DNA of 64,000 nucleotides from Edaphochlamys debaryana (taxonomy: Eukaryota > Chlorophyta > Chlorophyceae > Chlamydomonadales). The stretch spans positions 1,674,001-1,738,000 of the forward strand of contig JAEHOE010000004.1 in the NCBI GenBank assembly GCA_016858145.1, in the 5' to 3' direction. The position numbers were made by a program, and so were the translations under genes. The notes under the pieces were generated by a model. That model had not been told where the DNA came from. It saw only the letters and a list, made by a program, of their open reading frames with translations, and ran no database searches. Positions within the stretch are counted from its first letter, which is position 1, and every line of letters starts with the position of its first letter. This document shows positions 21,876-32,173 of this stretch, one piece after another.

Positions 21876-24800
21876 GACCAGCACAGCCTTCGCCTCGACT
21901 CCGCCCTTGCCGTTGCCCTCCTCGGAAGCACGCCTGGATCCCGCGCCGGATCCCGACGCCCGCCTCGATCCGCCGCCAGACCCTGACGACCGCCGAGACC
22001 TACGACCCTTGCCCCTCCCCGCTTCTGCCGCCGGCGCCGCATCTTGCATCAGCACGGATGCGGCGGCGTGTAAAGGAGTGTTGAGCGCCGAGTCGGCTGC
22101 CTCCAGGTGGCGCGGCTCCGTGGCGTGGGCCAGGAGCAGGTTTACCAGGGCCGTGTCGGGCGGGGACATCCTGGAGGGAGGGTGAGGGTACGGTGTGGGC
22201 GGGCGGGGGCAAGTTCCTGTGGTAGGCAGGGGGGGGGCAGCGACAGTGGCTGGGGGACGCCTCGCAAAGTCAGCTTCTCGGGCTCCTGCTACAGCTCTCA
22301 TCCCCAGCCCCTACCTGACAGCCACGTGGAGCAGGTTGTCGAGCCCCGGCTGCCGCTGCCGCCAGGGGTCCAGGCCCAGGCCCAGCAGGGCCCGCAGGCC
22401 CGAGGGCGGCAGGCCCACGGGGAGGAACGCGTGGGCCTCCATAAAGGCCAGGCAGGTGGCTGTGGGGAATGGGGGTACGACTTCGTGGGTAGGGGAATAG
22501 GAAGTAGCGAGCCAGATCCCTTCGCCGCTTGGGGGGGTCAGGGCTCTGGCCAATGGGAGGGCTTTGGACTCACTCAGGTCGGGTTGCTCCGCCGCCGCCG
22601 CCTCTGGGCCCGGGTGGGCCCGGGCGAGGCAGCAGTCCGCCACCAACTCCAGCAGCCGCCAGTTCGCCTGGGGGGGATGAGGTGGGCGAGGAGAATGAGG
22701 GGCGGCGAAGAGGTACCGGTATCTCGCATAGGGGTAGGCGCAGCCCTTTGACCAGTATGATGTACGACAGTACGGCAGCCGACTGCATCCTGTGCTGTGC
22801 TGTACGGCACCTTATCCGCACACCCATGCATACCTGCTTGCCGAGGGCCTCCAGCAGCAGGCGCGCGGAGAATGCAGTACGGCAGTACGGCACCACAGTC
22901 GAAGCCTGGGGAGGCACGGGGAAGGGGGCAGACACGCCGCGGGCTGGCCAACATTGCGAGGGGTCCAGCACGGGCCGAAGGAACGCGCTTGTGGAAGCTG
23001 ACCGCTGCACGAGAGGCACTTTGAGCTTGCAAATGCCATGCCGCTTGGAGCCCCGCTGCCCACCTGCGTGGCCCTCAGCCAGGCCAGGATGCGGTCCGCA
23101 GAAGGGGCGGGGGTCGATGCAGTCACGGCCAAGCGGAGGTCTTGGGGGGGAGGAGGTTTCGTTGGTCAGCGCACGGCCGTGCGGAGGCACTGCGACTACT
23201 CAAGCGGGACAGGCAAGAGAGCCCCCGAAGCCTCGTTCGGCAGCACCCTCACCTCCTCCTTCCAACGCCTCGCCACAGCCTCAAGCACCTCGCCTGCGGT
23301 CACGCCGCGCTCCTTCTTCTCTCCCTTCTCGCCTTCCTCGTCGGCCCCCTCCTGCCCCTTCTCCTGCCCCTTCTCCTGCCCCTTCTCCGCTTCCGCCTCC
23401 GCTGCCTCCAATAGCAGCGATAGAGCGCTACCGCCCTCCCGGTCCACAACGGTCGCTCGGGCGCCCAGGCCCACGAGCTGCAGCACGTGTTGGGGTGTGC
23501 AGCCGCGCCGCCAGGTGCTGGCCAGGGAGGGCGCGGCGGAGGCGGCGGGGGCGGAGGCGTCGGGGGCCGGGGCGGGCTCCGTGGGGGCCGGGGCGGGCTC
23601 CGTGGGGGCCGGGGCGGGCTCCGTGGGGGCGGTGGGGTGGCCGAAGGCGGTGGCGACGGCCAGCTGGAGGCAGGTGCGGCCTGCGAACAGGCGAGGAAGA
23701 GGGAGCGAGAAAGTAAGAAGGGAGGCAGTCGACGAGCCCTTGTTACGCCTCAGATAAGTGTCTTTCCCGCAGGTCCCCTCAGGACTTCCTGAGGCAGCTT
23801 GTACACAGCGCCCGTGCTGCTTCACTTACCTCGCCCGTCGACCTCCCGGTTGAGGGACTGGGCGATGGCGGCCTCCTTGCCCCAGTCAGTCCGCACCGCA
23901 CGCGCCGCCGCGGCCGCCGCCTCAACCATTTCGTCCAGCAGCCGCCCCGCCGCCCTGCGCATTGCGAGGTGGTGCAGCAGGAAGGGGACAGGGTAGGAGG
24001 CCGGAGTATGTGGCATTGACCGTGGAGACAGGGTACGGCCACGTGAGGTGCTGTCACTTGACTCGTGGTAGCCGCAAGCAGAAGCCGGACAGACAGCTCG
24101 GCGGCACCTCCAACTACGAAGCCGCCCTTCACTAGCAACGGCGCACACCTGCAGGTCGTGTCCTCGAGGGCCATGTGCAGCGGTGTCGTACGTACGGCAT
24201 CAGCGGCGCACGTTGGCGGCGCGCCTGCTGCTGCCGCCGCCGCTCCTCCCGCCCGGCCCGCGGCGTTCACGGGTAAGCCGCTCCGGAGGCCAAAGGCGAA
24301 GCGGAAGCCAGAGTTGGCGGGGGCGGCGGAGGCCGCCGTTGCATTGGCCGTCACCGCTGGGACGGCGGGTGCCGAGGCCTCGTCGGCGGCTGGTGTGGGC
24401 GCGGGCGCGGGGAGGAAGCAGTGCTCCAGGGGGTCAGCCCCCGCCTCGAGCAGCATTCGCGCCAGCGACCACTCGCCCAGCGTGATGGCCTGAGGTTAGG
24501 GGGGTGAGGAGGATGGATTGCGAGAATGGGCGCGTGAGATAGGCAGTCCGCAGCAAGGCGATGCAGGACCATGAAGGTCTATCCCTGACGGCAGCGACAA
24601 CAGCCATCCGCCCCGCGAGTACGGCATGTACGGCACTCACGAGAGCCAGCGGCGTGAGACCCATCTTGTCACGGCAGTTGAGGAAGGCCTTCTTTGCGTC
24701 AGCGCCCAGCGTGTCCGCGGCGCCGGCCCTGGCCCGCTCGCCCTTGCCCGCCGCTGCCCTGCCCGCCTCCGCCGCCTCGCCACCGCCGCCGCCGCCCCGC

Positions 24801-27800
24801 AGCCGCCCCTCCGCCGCCGACAGCAGCGCCCACAGCTGCACCGCGGGGGCCTTGCCGTGCCGCATGGCCGCGTGCAGCAGGTTGCCGCCCTCAGGCCCGC
24901 GCGTGAACTCCACGGCGACACGAGGGGCCGCGCCCCGGAGCAAGACCGCCAGAAGGCCCGTCTCCACGTGCGCACTAAGCGCCAGGAACAGCGCGTTTTT
25001 GGCAGGAGTCTTGTCGTCAAAGGCGTTTGAAAAGGCGGGCATATAGGCCATAAGCCCGACCAGGTCGGCTAGGTACTCGTTGCGCCGCGCCTCGTCCGCC
25101 TTGCGCTTCCGTTCCCCTGCGTTGACGGTGCGGCGGGCGAACATGCGGGACAGCGAGCCGCCGCTGGCGGCGGCGGCAGCAGCAGCAGCCTCGGCGGCGG
25201 TGGCGGCGGAGGCGGCGGCTGACGGCGGCGGCGCGAGGGGCTCCCACTCGATGGCGCCGCGGACCAGCTTGAGAATCGTGTCAGTGGGCTTGGACGTGAC
25301 GCAAGACACCAGAACGCGGCCAGAGAGGAGGGGGGAGTTGGGGTCTGCGGCGCGCAATGCCGCGGCCTCGGCGGCGGCCGCAGCCGCCAGGACGCGAGGG
25401 TCCGCGAAGATACTTGCCGTGCTGCTCTTGGACTTGGCGCCCGTAGCGGCGGCGGCCGTGGAGGTGGATGGAGTGGGCTGTGGCGGCGGCGCTGTGGGCT
25501 TGGGGGCGGATGCGGATGCGGCTTCGCCTGCTGCCCCGCCGTCGGACGCCCTGGCTGCCGCCGTGGCTTCTGCTCCTCCCAAAAGGCCCGTGGCAGCTCC
25601 GTCTTCTGCCTCCTCGCTCCCTTCCTCGGGCTCATCAGCCCCAGCGTCCGAGGCCTGCCTGGACTTTGCTTTGGCGGCCGTCCTGCTCTTGGGGGCGGCA
25701 GCGGGCGGCTCAGCGCCCCAGCCCCCGAAGAAGCTCAGCAGCGCTGACAGCGCACTGGGTGCTTCCTCACCCTCCATCGCCAGTGGGGGCAGAGAGGGCG
25801 CCTGCGCGAGATTGGGTCAACAGCGCCAGAGCGTTAGCAGCAGCCAGGCAACGGCAACGGTTGCGTGTGGTGACCACACGTACTTGCACCACACGCACCA
25901 CCTGCAACCACGGCGCCCCGGGCTTACCCCCAAGCCCCAACCAACCTTCGGCGAGGACTTGGCCTTCACTTTGCCCACTTTGGGGGTCTCCGCGTACACC
26001 TGCGTCGCGTAGCCGTGCTTCCCCAGATTGCCACTGCGGTGTGCAAGACGAGAGGCCGCGGTTTGACGCACTCCCAACCAGGGCACAGTAAAGGATCACA
26101 ACACGGCGAGTCCCTCTCGCTGCTCCACGATCCCGCGCCCTCGCACCCCGCTGCCCATACCCCACCGCCCCACGCCTCTGCCCACATTCTCTGGGCGATG
26201 CGCTTGGCGGCTGCCTCCAGTCCGTTGTCCGCCACGCACTGCCGAATCGCGGCTGACACAAAGGCCTGCTGCAGCTCGTCCATCTCTGCGAGGGAATGGA
26301 CGAGAGACAAGGGGCCAGGGACGGGGTCACAGCGGGGGGGAGCAGCAGGTCATCGGGACCTGGGTGATACAGTGTAGGCCGCCAAGCCCTGATAGCACTG
26401 ACACGATTCAGCCCAGCGTGGACGCGGTGGCACGGTGCGGCTTGCCGCGGTGTCTCACTGCGCCGGCGGCCCCTGCCTCACCCGATGGCGGCGGCAGGCC
26501 CTTCCGCACGGGCTCTGGTCGGCTGATCATGTAGTCGAGGGCGCACAGGGCGGGGCGCGGGCACACGCGCAGTGGGTCGGCTCCGGCGTCAAGCAGGGCC
26601 AGGCACAGCTCCTGCGGCGGGGTGGGGCAGAGGGCAGGCTGGTTATGGACATGTAACTCCTGATGTGGGTCGATGTGGGTCGACGCCTCCCACGAAGGGG
26701 GCGCGAGACAGGGGCAGGCACAGGCCCTGCGCGTGAGGCGTCCAATCCCTTCCGGGCTGCCTGCCCCTGCCTCACCGCGAAGTACTGCGTCACGACGGCT
26801 GGGTCCACACCTGCCTCCAGCTTCCTCTCCAGAGCCGTCAGCTCGCCACCATCCACCCCGAGCTCCTCCTCACTGCTGCTATCGCTGCTAGACTCCGCTT
26901 CCCGCTTTCCTCGGCTGGTCGCCTTGACGACAGCCTCGCCCTCGGCCTCTGCCGCCGCGGAGGCCCCGCCACCGGCGCCGGCCTTCTGCCGCTGGCGCCC
27001 CTCCTTCCTCCGTGCCTCCTCCTCCCGGCGCTTCGTCTCCTCCTCCCGGCGCTTCTTCTCCTTCTCCTTCTCCTCCTCGAACGCACGCATTTCCTTCTCC
27101 GCCCGCTCCGCCGCCTCGAGCATCGCCTTGTGGTGCTCCTTGTCCGCCTTGCCCTTCTCCTTGTCCTGCAAGGTCACAGCGTTCGAAGGGTCGTCGGCAA
27201 GGTCAAAAGCGGTGCGGAAGTGCGCGGGGCAAAATCAGGCAAAATGGCATGCAGAGCATGGGGCCATGGCCCGCTGCGGACCGAGCGCAAGCTTCGAGTC
27301 AAACACGAGCGCAGAGGCCACAGCATGATGCCCAGGCCCCCACCCACCTTGGACTTCTCGCCCTTGGCCTTCTCCTTGTTTTTGCCGCCCTTGGCGGGTT
27401 TGCCCTTTGTCCTAGCCTTATCCTCAGTGGTTTCAATCTTAGCCTGGGCCTCCTTGGCCGCGTCCGTGGTGCCATCTCCATCTCCGTCGGCCTCCTTGAC
27501 ATCCGCTCCTTGTGTTGTTTCTGCTGCTGTGGTGGCGGCCGCGGCCTCTGAAGCCGCGGCATTGGTCCCGCCCTCCTCCCTTGTATCTGCCCGGCCTTCT
27601 CCCTCGTCAGCAAGGGCCTCCGAGTCCGACCCACTGCTACTGCTGCTGGCTTCGCCGCCCGCCTCGCCGCCTGCTGCTTCTCCGGGAGCCTGACCGCCCT
27701 CCTCGCCGCCCTCCGCGCTCCTACTCTGCCGTGGTGACCCAGGCGCAGGGGAGCCGGGCCGGGGCGAGCGTGGCCGGGGCGAGCCCCGCTTGGGCGTGCC

Positions 27801-28142
27801 CGGCCGTATCCCGTCCTCTCCTTCCTCAGGCCCCGCACCCAGACGTGAAGTCCCGTCCGCGCCGCTTGGCCCGGGATCGGCTCCCTTGGACCGAGCTGCA
27901 GCGGCCTCCCGGCCCCCTTCGCTGGGCCCAGCCGAGGCGTCGGCACCGCTGCCGCTGGTGCTTGGGCCGGTGCCGGCGCCGGCGGTGCCTGTAGCCGCGG
28001 CCTCATCCGTGCCAGCGAGCTTCCCACCAGCCCCACCGCCGGAGCTGGTGCTCGGGCCAGCGTCCTCGCCGTCCGTCGCCGGCTCCTCCCCACGGGCCCG
28101 GGCCGCGGCCTTCTCCTCCCGCTCCCGCGCCTCCCGCTCCCT
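21876..28142 (-). CDS. Copy A exons 10 (rest) to 23 (first part): charged linker and ankyrin-repeat block
   Basis: Exons: 27348-28142, 26776-27165, 26482-26611, 26147-26285, 25946-26033, 24641-25801, 24149-24489, 23830-23954, 23253-23680, 23064-23140, 22834-22905, 22574-22667, 22315-22459, 21876-22170. Exon 10 encodes a low-complexity Ser/Pro/Gly/Glu-rich stretch with SPRPRSPRPGSP repeats; exon 11 encodes a Lys/Glu coiled coil. Ankyrin-like signatures follow: GGNLLHAAMRHG (exon 15), TTPLHMALED (16), GRTCLQLAVAT (18), LDNLLHVAV (22), LNTPLHAAA (23). Exon 19 seems to lack one base at its acceptor (CCCAAG then AC, where copy B has GCAG then GAC), which would shift the frame. Exon 18 has a tandem GQEK repeat absent from copy B. 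The LINE cuts exon 23 after the Val-Leu-Val codons. Confidence 0.72.
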
Positions 28143-28159
28143 CATCCCTACGTCAGTCG

Positions 28160-28260
28160 TTTGCCCGGTTACTCGCGGGTAACGGGGCCCAACCCGGTTA
28201 CCGCCGACCCGGTTACAAGGTCAACCCGGTAAAACCAAAGGTGGTTACCCCCGCCCCGCC
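28160..28260. repeat. Left subterminal ACCCGGTTACC cluster
   Basis: At least five copies of CCCGGTTAC or its complement GTAACGGGG/GGTAAAACC variants lie within 100 bp of the left terminus, in both orientations. Such subterminal arrays are typical transposase-binding sites in DNA transposons. Confidence 0.7.
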
Positions 28261-28364
28261 ATTCGCCGCGACAGATTGGTTCCAGTTCCGCTCCGTACCT
28301 TTCAATTTGCGCGCTGGGCACTACTTGAGCGTGCACAGAGGCGCAGTGCTGCATTTCCGGTCAC

Positions 28365-29483
28365 CTAGTGCATAGCCCTTCGCCTGCCCGTGCACTCGCG
28401 GCTTTGTCGCACCCTGCTGCTTGTTCTACCGCGCCACGGTGCTGCTACACGTCCTGTACCATTGAAAGAGGCTTCCGTTGAGAGTTCTGTCACCTTGTCC
28501 AACTTGAACTCTGGCTCCGGCGGAGGCGCCCCCTCCCCGGATGAGGCAGTTGCCTCAGACCCCTCCGCCCCCTGACCCTGGGCGGCCGAGCTACCGGCCG
28601 CCCCCTCCGCCCCCTCCGCCCCCTGACCCCGGGCGGCCGAGCTACCGGCCGCACCCTCCGCCCCCTGTACCCCCTGACCCCGGGCGGCCGAGCTGCTGAC
28701 GGTCGCACCCTCCACCGCCTGGCCCTGGGCGGTGGCCAAGCCGTTGGCTGTGCCGCCCGCCTCCGTCTGACGCCGTTCGCGCACGACTGCCGCACAGGCG
28801 GGGCAGTAAATCTCCTTCCCGCCCTGGCTGTAGAAGACAAACGCGTTGCGAATGTCACAGCCGCTGCAGTTGAAGTCACCGCCCCCGTGCATGGACCTGT
28901 ACAGTCCGTAGCCGGCGTCCAGCTTGCTGAGCCAGCTTGCTGCATTCTTCCCTTTGCCCAAGAGCACCTTCATGCCCTCGAGGACGCCGATAGCGCTCTC
29001 CTTGGCCCATTTCTCCCACTCCGCATCGCTGATGTCCTTGGGACCCACAAAGTCGGCGGGCCGCTGCTTGATTGGGATCTTAACCACGCTGTTCTGAACG
29101 TACGCCCCAAAGAGAGTGTTCCAGGCGCCAATCTCAGTGTTGGACGCCAGGAGGAGCGAGTTGTGTACCGATGCGAGCGTGATTGCTACGGGTGGGCACC
29201 CAGCAGTGCAGTTTGTAGGAGGCTTCTCCAAGTGGGCCGGTAAGCACTCTGGACAGAAGAGGCGTGCTTTCTTATCCGGTCGGCAGCAAGAGCGCGGACA
29301 CGGGACCGCAAGGTGGACGGGCGGCTGGTGCCTGCACCCGGGATGGCTGCAGTCTACCCGCTGGGCTCGCGCTTTTGTAGGCATTGTAGCTTTGTATAGT
29401 TTTGCGTAGTGTCGAGGGGGCGAGCGCTGTTGCTGTGTGCTCTGGGCCGCGGACGATCGCTCCAGGGAAGGCTGACACGGCAT
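28365..29483 (-). CDS. Transposon gene T1: Cys-rich putative zinc-binding protein
   Basis: A single exon of 372 codons from the ATG at 29,483; an internal Met (MPTKARAQRVDC) is another possible start. The N-terminal half has a Cys/His cluster (C-x4-C-x-H...C-x3-CC...C-x2-C...C-x3-C) and, about 130 residues later, a second pair set (CSGC and CPAC) that together could bind several zinc ions. The middle (WNTLFGAYVQNSVVKIP, WEKWAKESAIGVLEGM) is globular. The C-terminal part is a tandem Ala/Gly/Gln repeat (SSAARGQGAEGAEGAAG units encoded at about 28,565-28,710). Cysteine clusters accompany some algal and fungal transposases, but I cannot assign a family. Confidence 0.7.
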   Translation of the reverse strand: MPCQPSLERSSAAQSTQQQRSPPRHYAKLYKATMPTKARAQRVDCSHPGCRHQPPVHLAVPCPRSCCRPDKKARLFCPECLPAHLEKPPTNCTAGCPPVAITLASVHNSLLLASNTEIGAWNTLFGAYVQNSVVKIPIKQRPADFVGPKDISDAEWEKWAKESAIGVLEGMKVLLGKGKNAASWLSKLDAGYGLYRSMHGGGDFNCSGCDIRNAFVFYSQGGKEIYCPACAAVVRERRQTEAGGTANGLATAQGQAVEGATVSSSAARGQGVQGAEGAAGSSAARGQGAEGAEGAAGSSAAQGQGAEGSEATASSGEGAPPPEPEFKLDKVTELSTEASFNGTGRVAAPWRGRTSSRVRQSRECTGRRRAMH

Positions 29484-29681
29484 GTCAGGACCCGGTTACC
29501 GGGCGCGCTGCCCGGTTACCCGACCCGACCCGGTTGAGCGCGCTCTCCCGCGCGCAATCTCAAATCAAACGCATAACAGACGCCCATAAGCATTGTTTCC
29601 GTGCAGTGCTACTGATACACACTTGCCTAGCTCCAAAAACGCACTCTCCTCTGACCCCACCGACTCCCACTGACCAGCGAA
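29484..29681. promoter_or_regulatory. Divergent intergenic region with internal ACCCGGTTACC motifs
   Basis: The 198 bp between the starts of T1 (minus) and T2 (plus) contain three CCCGGTTAC-type motifs at about 29,490-29,535, the same motif as at both element ends. It may act as a bidirectional promoter or an internal transposase-binding site; no TATA box is evident. Confidence 0.45.
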
Positions 29682-30567
29682 ATGGCCGGGCTCCCAGTTC
29701 TCCGCGGTCGCGACTGGATGGTTTCTGGCTGGAGGTAAGCTTTTCAAGACCTTTGTTGTGCCTGTGACGTGCGCTCTTGCTAGGAGGTGTGCCTTGCGTG
29801 TGTTTTGTGCACACGCGTGCTTGCGCATGGTTTGAAGTCCTGCTCCCGTGCACCCACGCAGGGGCCCCACCTATGAGGTCCTTGCTCACCGCAGCGGCTA
29901 CAAGGCTGTTGATGACGCGAGACTGGTGGCGCTGCTGATCAAGATCCGCTCGGTTCTTGAGGGCAGGAAGGAGGTATCTGTCCTTCCATCCAGCCTCCCC
30001 CTCTGGGTGTTTTACGCCGCTATCGACACCACTCCTTCCCAGTACGGCATTAGCCGCAAGCTTGACATCAAGAAGAAGAAGGACCGGCAGGTGGTGATGC
30101 GGCGGGGGCTGGCGGGGGTGCTCAACGCCTACAAGGAGATGCACGGCAGCTTTGCGGTGGAGCCGCTGCCATCGGCTGCGGAGGTGGCGGCCAGGGCCGC
30201 GCGATCGGCACTTGTTGCCGTCATCGATGCCAAGATGGCACCGGGCGCTCCCAAGCCGCCGCACATGTTCCTGCCGCGGGCACCCACTGCCACATCCACG
30301 ATGGCGGCAGCGGATGCGGCCGCCGCTGTGATCTCGGCAGCAGCCGCTGCGGCGGCCGCAGGGGCGCTGCCGGCGCCGGTGGAGCCGCCCAAGGTCGCAG
30401 CTGGGGCCGGGGCCATGCAGATGGTGCCGGTGCCCATGGCCGTGCCGGACGTGCGAGTGCGCATGCCGTCTCCGGCCCGGTCGGAGCAGAGCCGCGTTTC
30501 TGGTGGATACCATCCCGTAAACTATACCGAGCTGCTGGCGAACATCCACAACGCGTTTGACAAGTGA
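29682..30567 (+). CDS. Transposon gene T2: protein of unknown function
   Basis: Two exons, 29682-29734 and 29862-30567, joined in phase by a GT-AG intron, give 252 residues starting MAGLPVLRGRDW. The first 120 residues are compact (RLVALLIKIRSVLEG, LPLWVFYAAIDTTPSQYG, then the basic KLDIKKKKDRQVV). The remainder is an Ala-rich linker ending HPVNYTELLANIHNAFDK. No domain recognised. Its start lies 198 bp from the divergent T1 start. The basic segment would suit DNA binding. Confidence 0.6.
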
Positions 30568-30789
30568 ACCTGCTTGATCTTGGATGCAATCCCTTATTGA
30601 GTCAGGAACAGGGCATGAGGCGGGCAAGCTTGCAAGCATGTTGAAGATGGGGTCAAGTATGGACAGATGATGGGAGCAGGGCAGGTAGTGAGGACGAGAT
30701 TGTGCCAATGGCCGTTGATTGATATCAGGGCAGGTGGCTGGTGATGGCGAGATGGGGACAAGGGCTTTTCGCAGAGACTCTGTTGGGCT

Positions 30790-31373
30790 GTGTAGGCTGA
30801 GCGGCACGCGGCCCTTCAGCGCGACTTCTCCGCGCTCAGCGAGGACTATGGGGAGTTCAAGAGGGTGATAACACAAAACTACAACGTCACGGACCGCGCC
30901 ATCGCGAGCCTCCGGAGGGAGCTCAAAGCGGACATCGCCCAGACTGAGCGCTTCTCTGAGCTGATCGTGGAGACTGCCCCTAAGGAGGAGCGGGGCCGGC
31001 TGCTGCTGCGGGAGGTCTCAGATGAGATGGCGGACCGGCTGCGGTCGGGAGACCTGTCGAGGCTGGGCTTTTCGGGGCGCACTGAGCTCCAGGCTACCGT
31101 CCAGCGGAGCTGGAAGGGGGAGGGGGGGTGGAATGTGGTTGTCGGGGTAACGCAGCACAGCGGGCTGAGTTTCGGCGCAGGGCGAAGGAGGTGCGGGTGG
31201 TGAGCGGGGTGGTGGTGACGCCCTACCTCAACGCGCTCGGCAGGGCGCTGAGGAAGGAGCGGAAGCCTATCTTCGATGAGCTGCAAGCCAAGGGCCTGGC
31301 GCCTCGCTGGTTTAAAGGGGCGGATATCCTGTTTCGTGAGGGGGGGGGCTGGATGCGGCAGGGGTACCCTTAG
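30790..31373 (+). CDS. Transposon coding block T3: unknown, 5' end unclear
   Basis: An open frame after a plausible acceptor near 30,795 reads RDFSALSEDYGEFKRVI, then NVTDRAIASLRRELKADI and PKEERGRLLLREV. A GT-AG intron near 31,147-31,180 would join it to VVVTPYLNALGRALRKER, LAPRWFKGADILF and a stop at 31,373. It looks like a genuine helical protein because of its mixed composition and low Ala/Gly content compared with shadows. No initiating ATG is supported. I tried to join it to T2, but that puts the reading frame into a stop. Confidence 0.45.
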
Positions 31374-32173
31374 GGGATGGGCGGTTCTATGGCCCAGTTA
31401 CGGGCGGGGTCAAGCCCCAGGCGGTTGATGGTCGCGCTTTGCGCAGTTCTAGGTCTTGCAGGAGGCAAGGCCCGTGGAGTAGGCCGAACGGCCGCAGCGT
31501 CCAGCGCTGTGATTCTTTTGAGGATCCTTCATTGTAAACCCGAGGACTGTGTAGGCAGGGCAGAAGGTAACGCATGCAGGAACCTTGCATTCGTATGCAC
31601 ATGCGTAGTTAAGCGCATTGGGACCATAGAGTGCCACGCATTTTACAGCATTCACATGCATGTAATCAGAGTTAGACTTGATGCCATGGCGTCTTTCCGG
31701 CCCCAGCTACGCTGGTTGCCTGCCAGGCTATCCCAGGCATCGCCAGACTAGCGAGCCCCAAGCCCCCCCAGCATCCCCTCCACGGCCCCAGCCACTCCTA
31801 TCTGATGCAACGCCACACGTCTTGTATGACATTGTAAGTCCTTGGCCCTTTTGGCCCTTTGCGACCCATGTCTGGCGTGTGGTCAGCGGCGACGGCGGTG
31901 ATGGAAAGCACCAGCGCAAAGAGATGGACTAACAGCCTGACGTGCTGCTTGCGCCTCATATTCGCAGTGCCCTGTTCACTGCTGTTGGTATTGGACCACA
32001 GACGGGCGCCTGGAACCGTGGTGGGCTAACCCGTACGGCATATGCATGCAAGCGAGCGAGCTCGCTGTCCCTCCTCTCCTCACAGCGTGCTCAGATCAAA
32101 AGCTCTATCGTTCTTACATACCGTGTATCTCAATCTTAACGCTAAACATTAGTGGATGTCACCGTAGGACACC
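31374..32173. other. Non-coding interval inside the TIR element
   Basis: About 800 bp of lower GC content than the flanking exons, with no open frame showing protein-like composition. TGTAA occurs at about 31,534 and 31,660 and could end transcripts from T3. Confidence 0.4.

Noticed and set aside
29682..31373. Joining T2 and T3 into one gene
   Set aside because: Using the GT at the T2 end and the nearest acceptor gives a frame that meets a stop before the T3 protein-like sequence.
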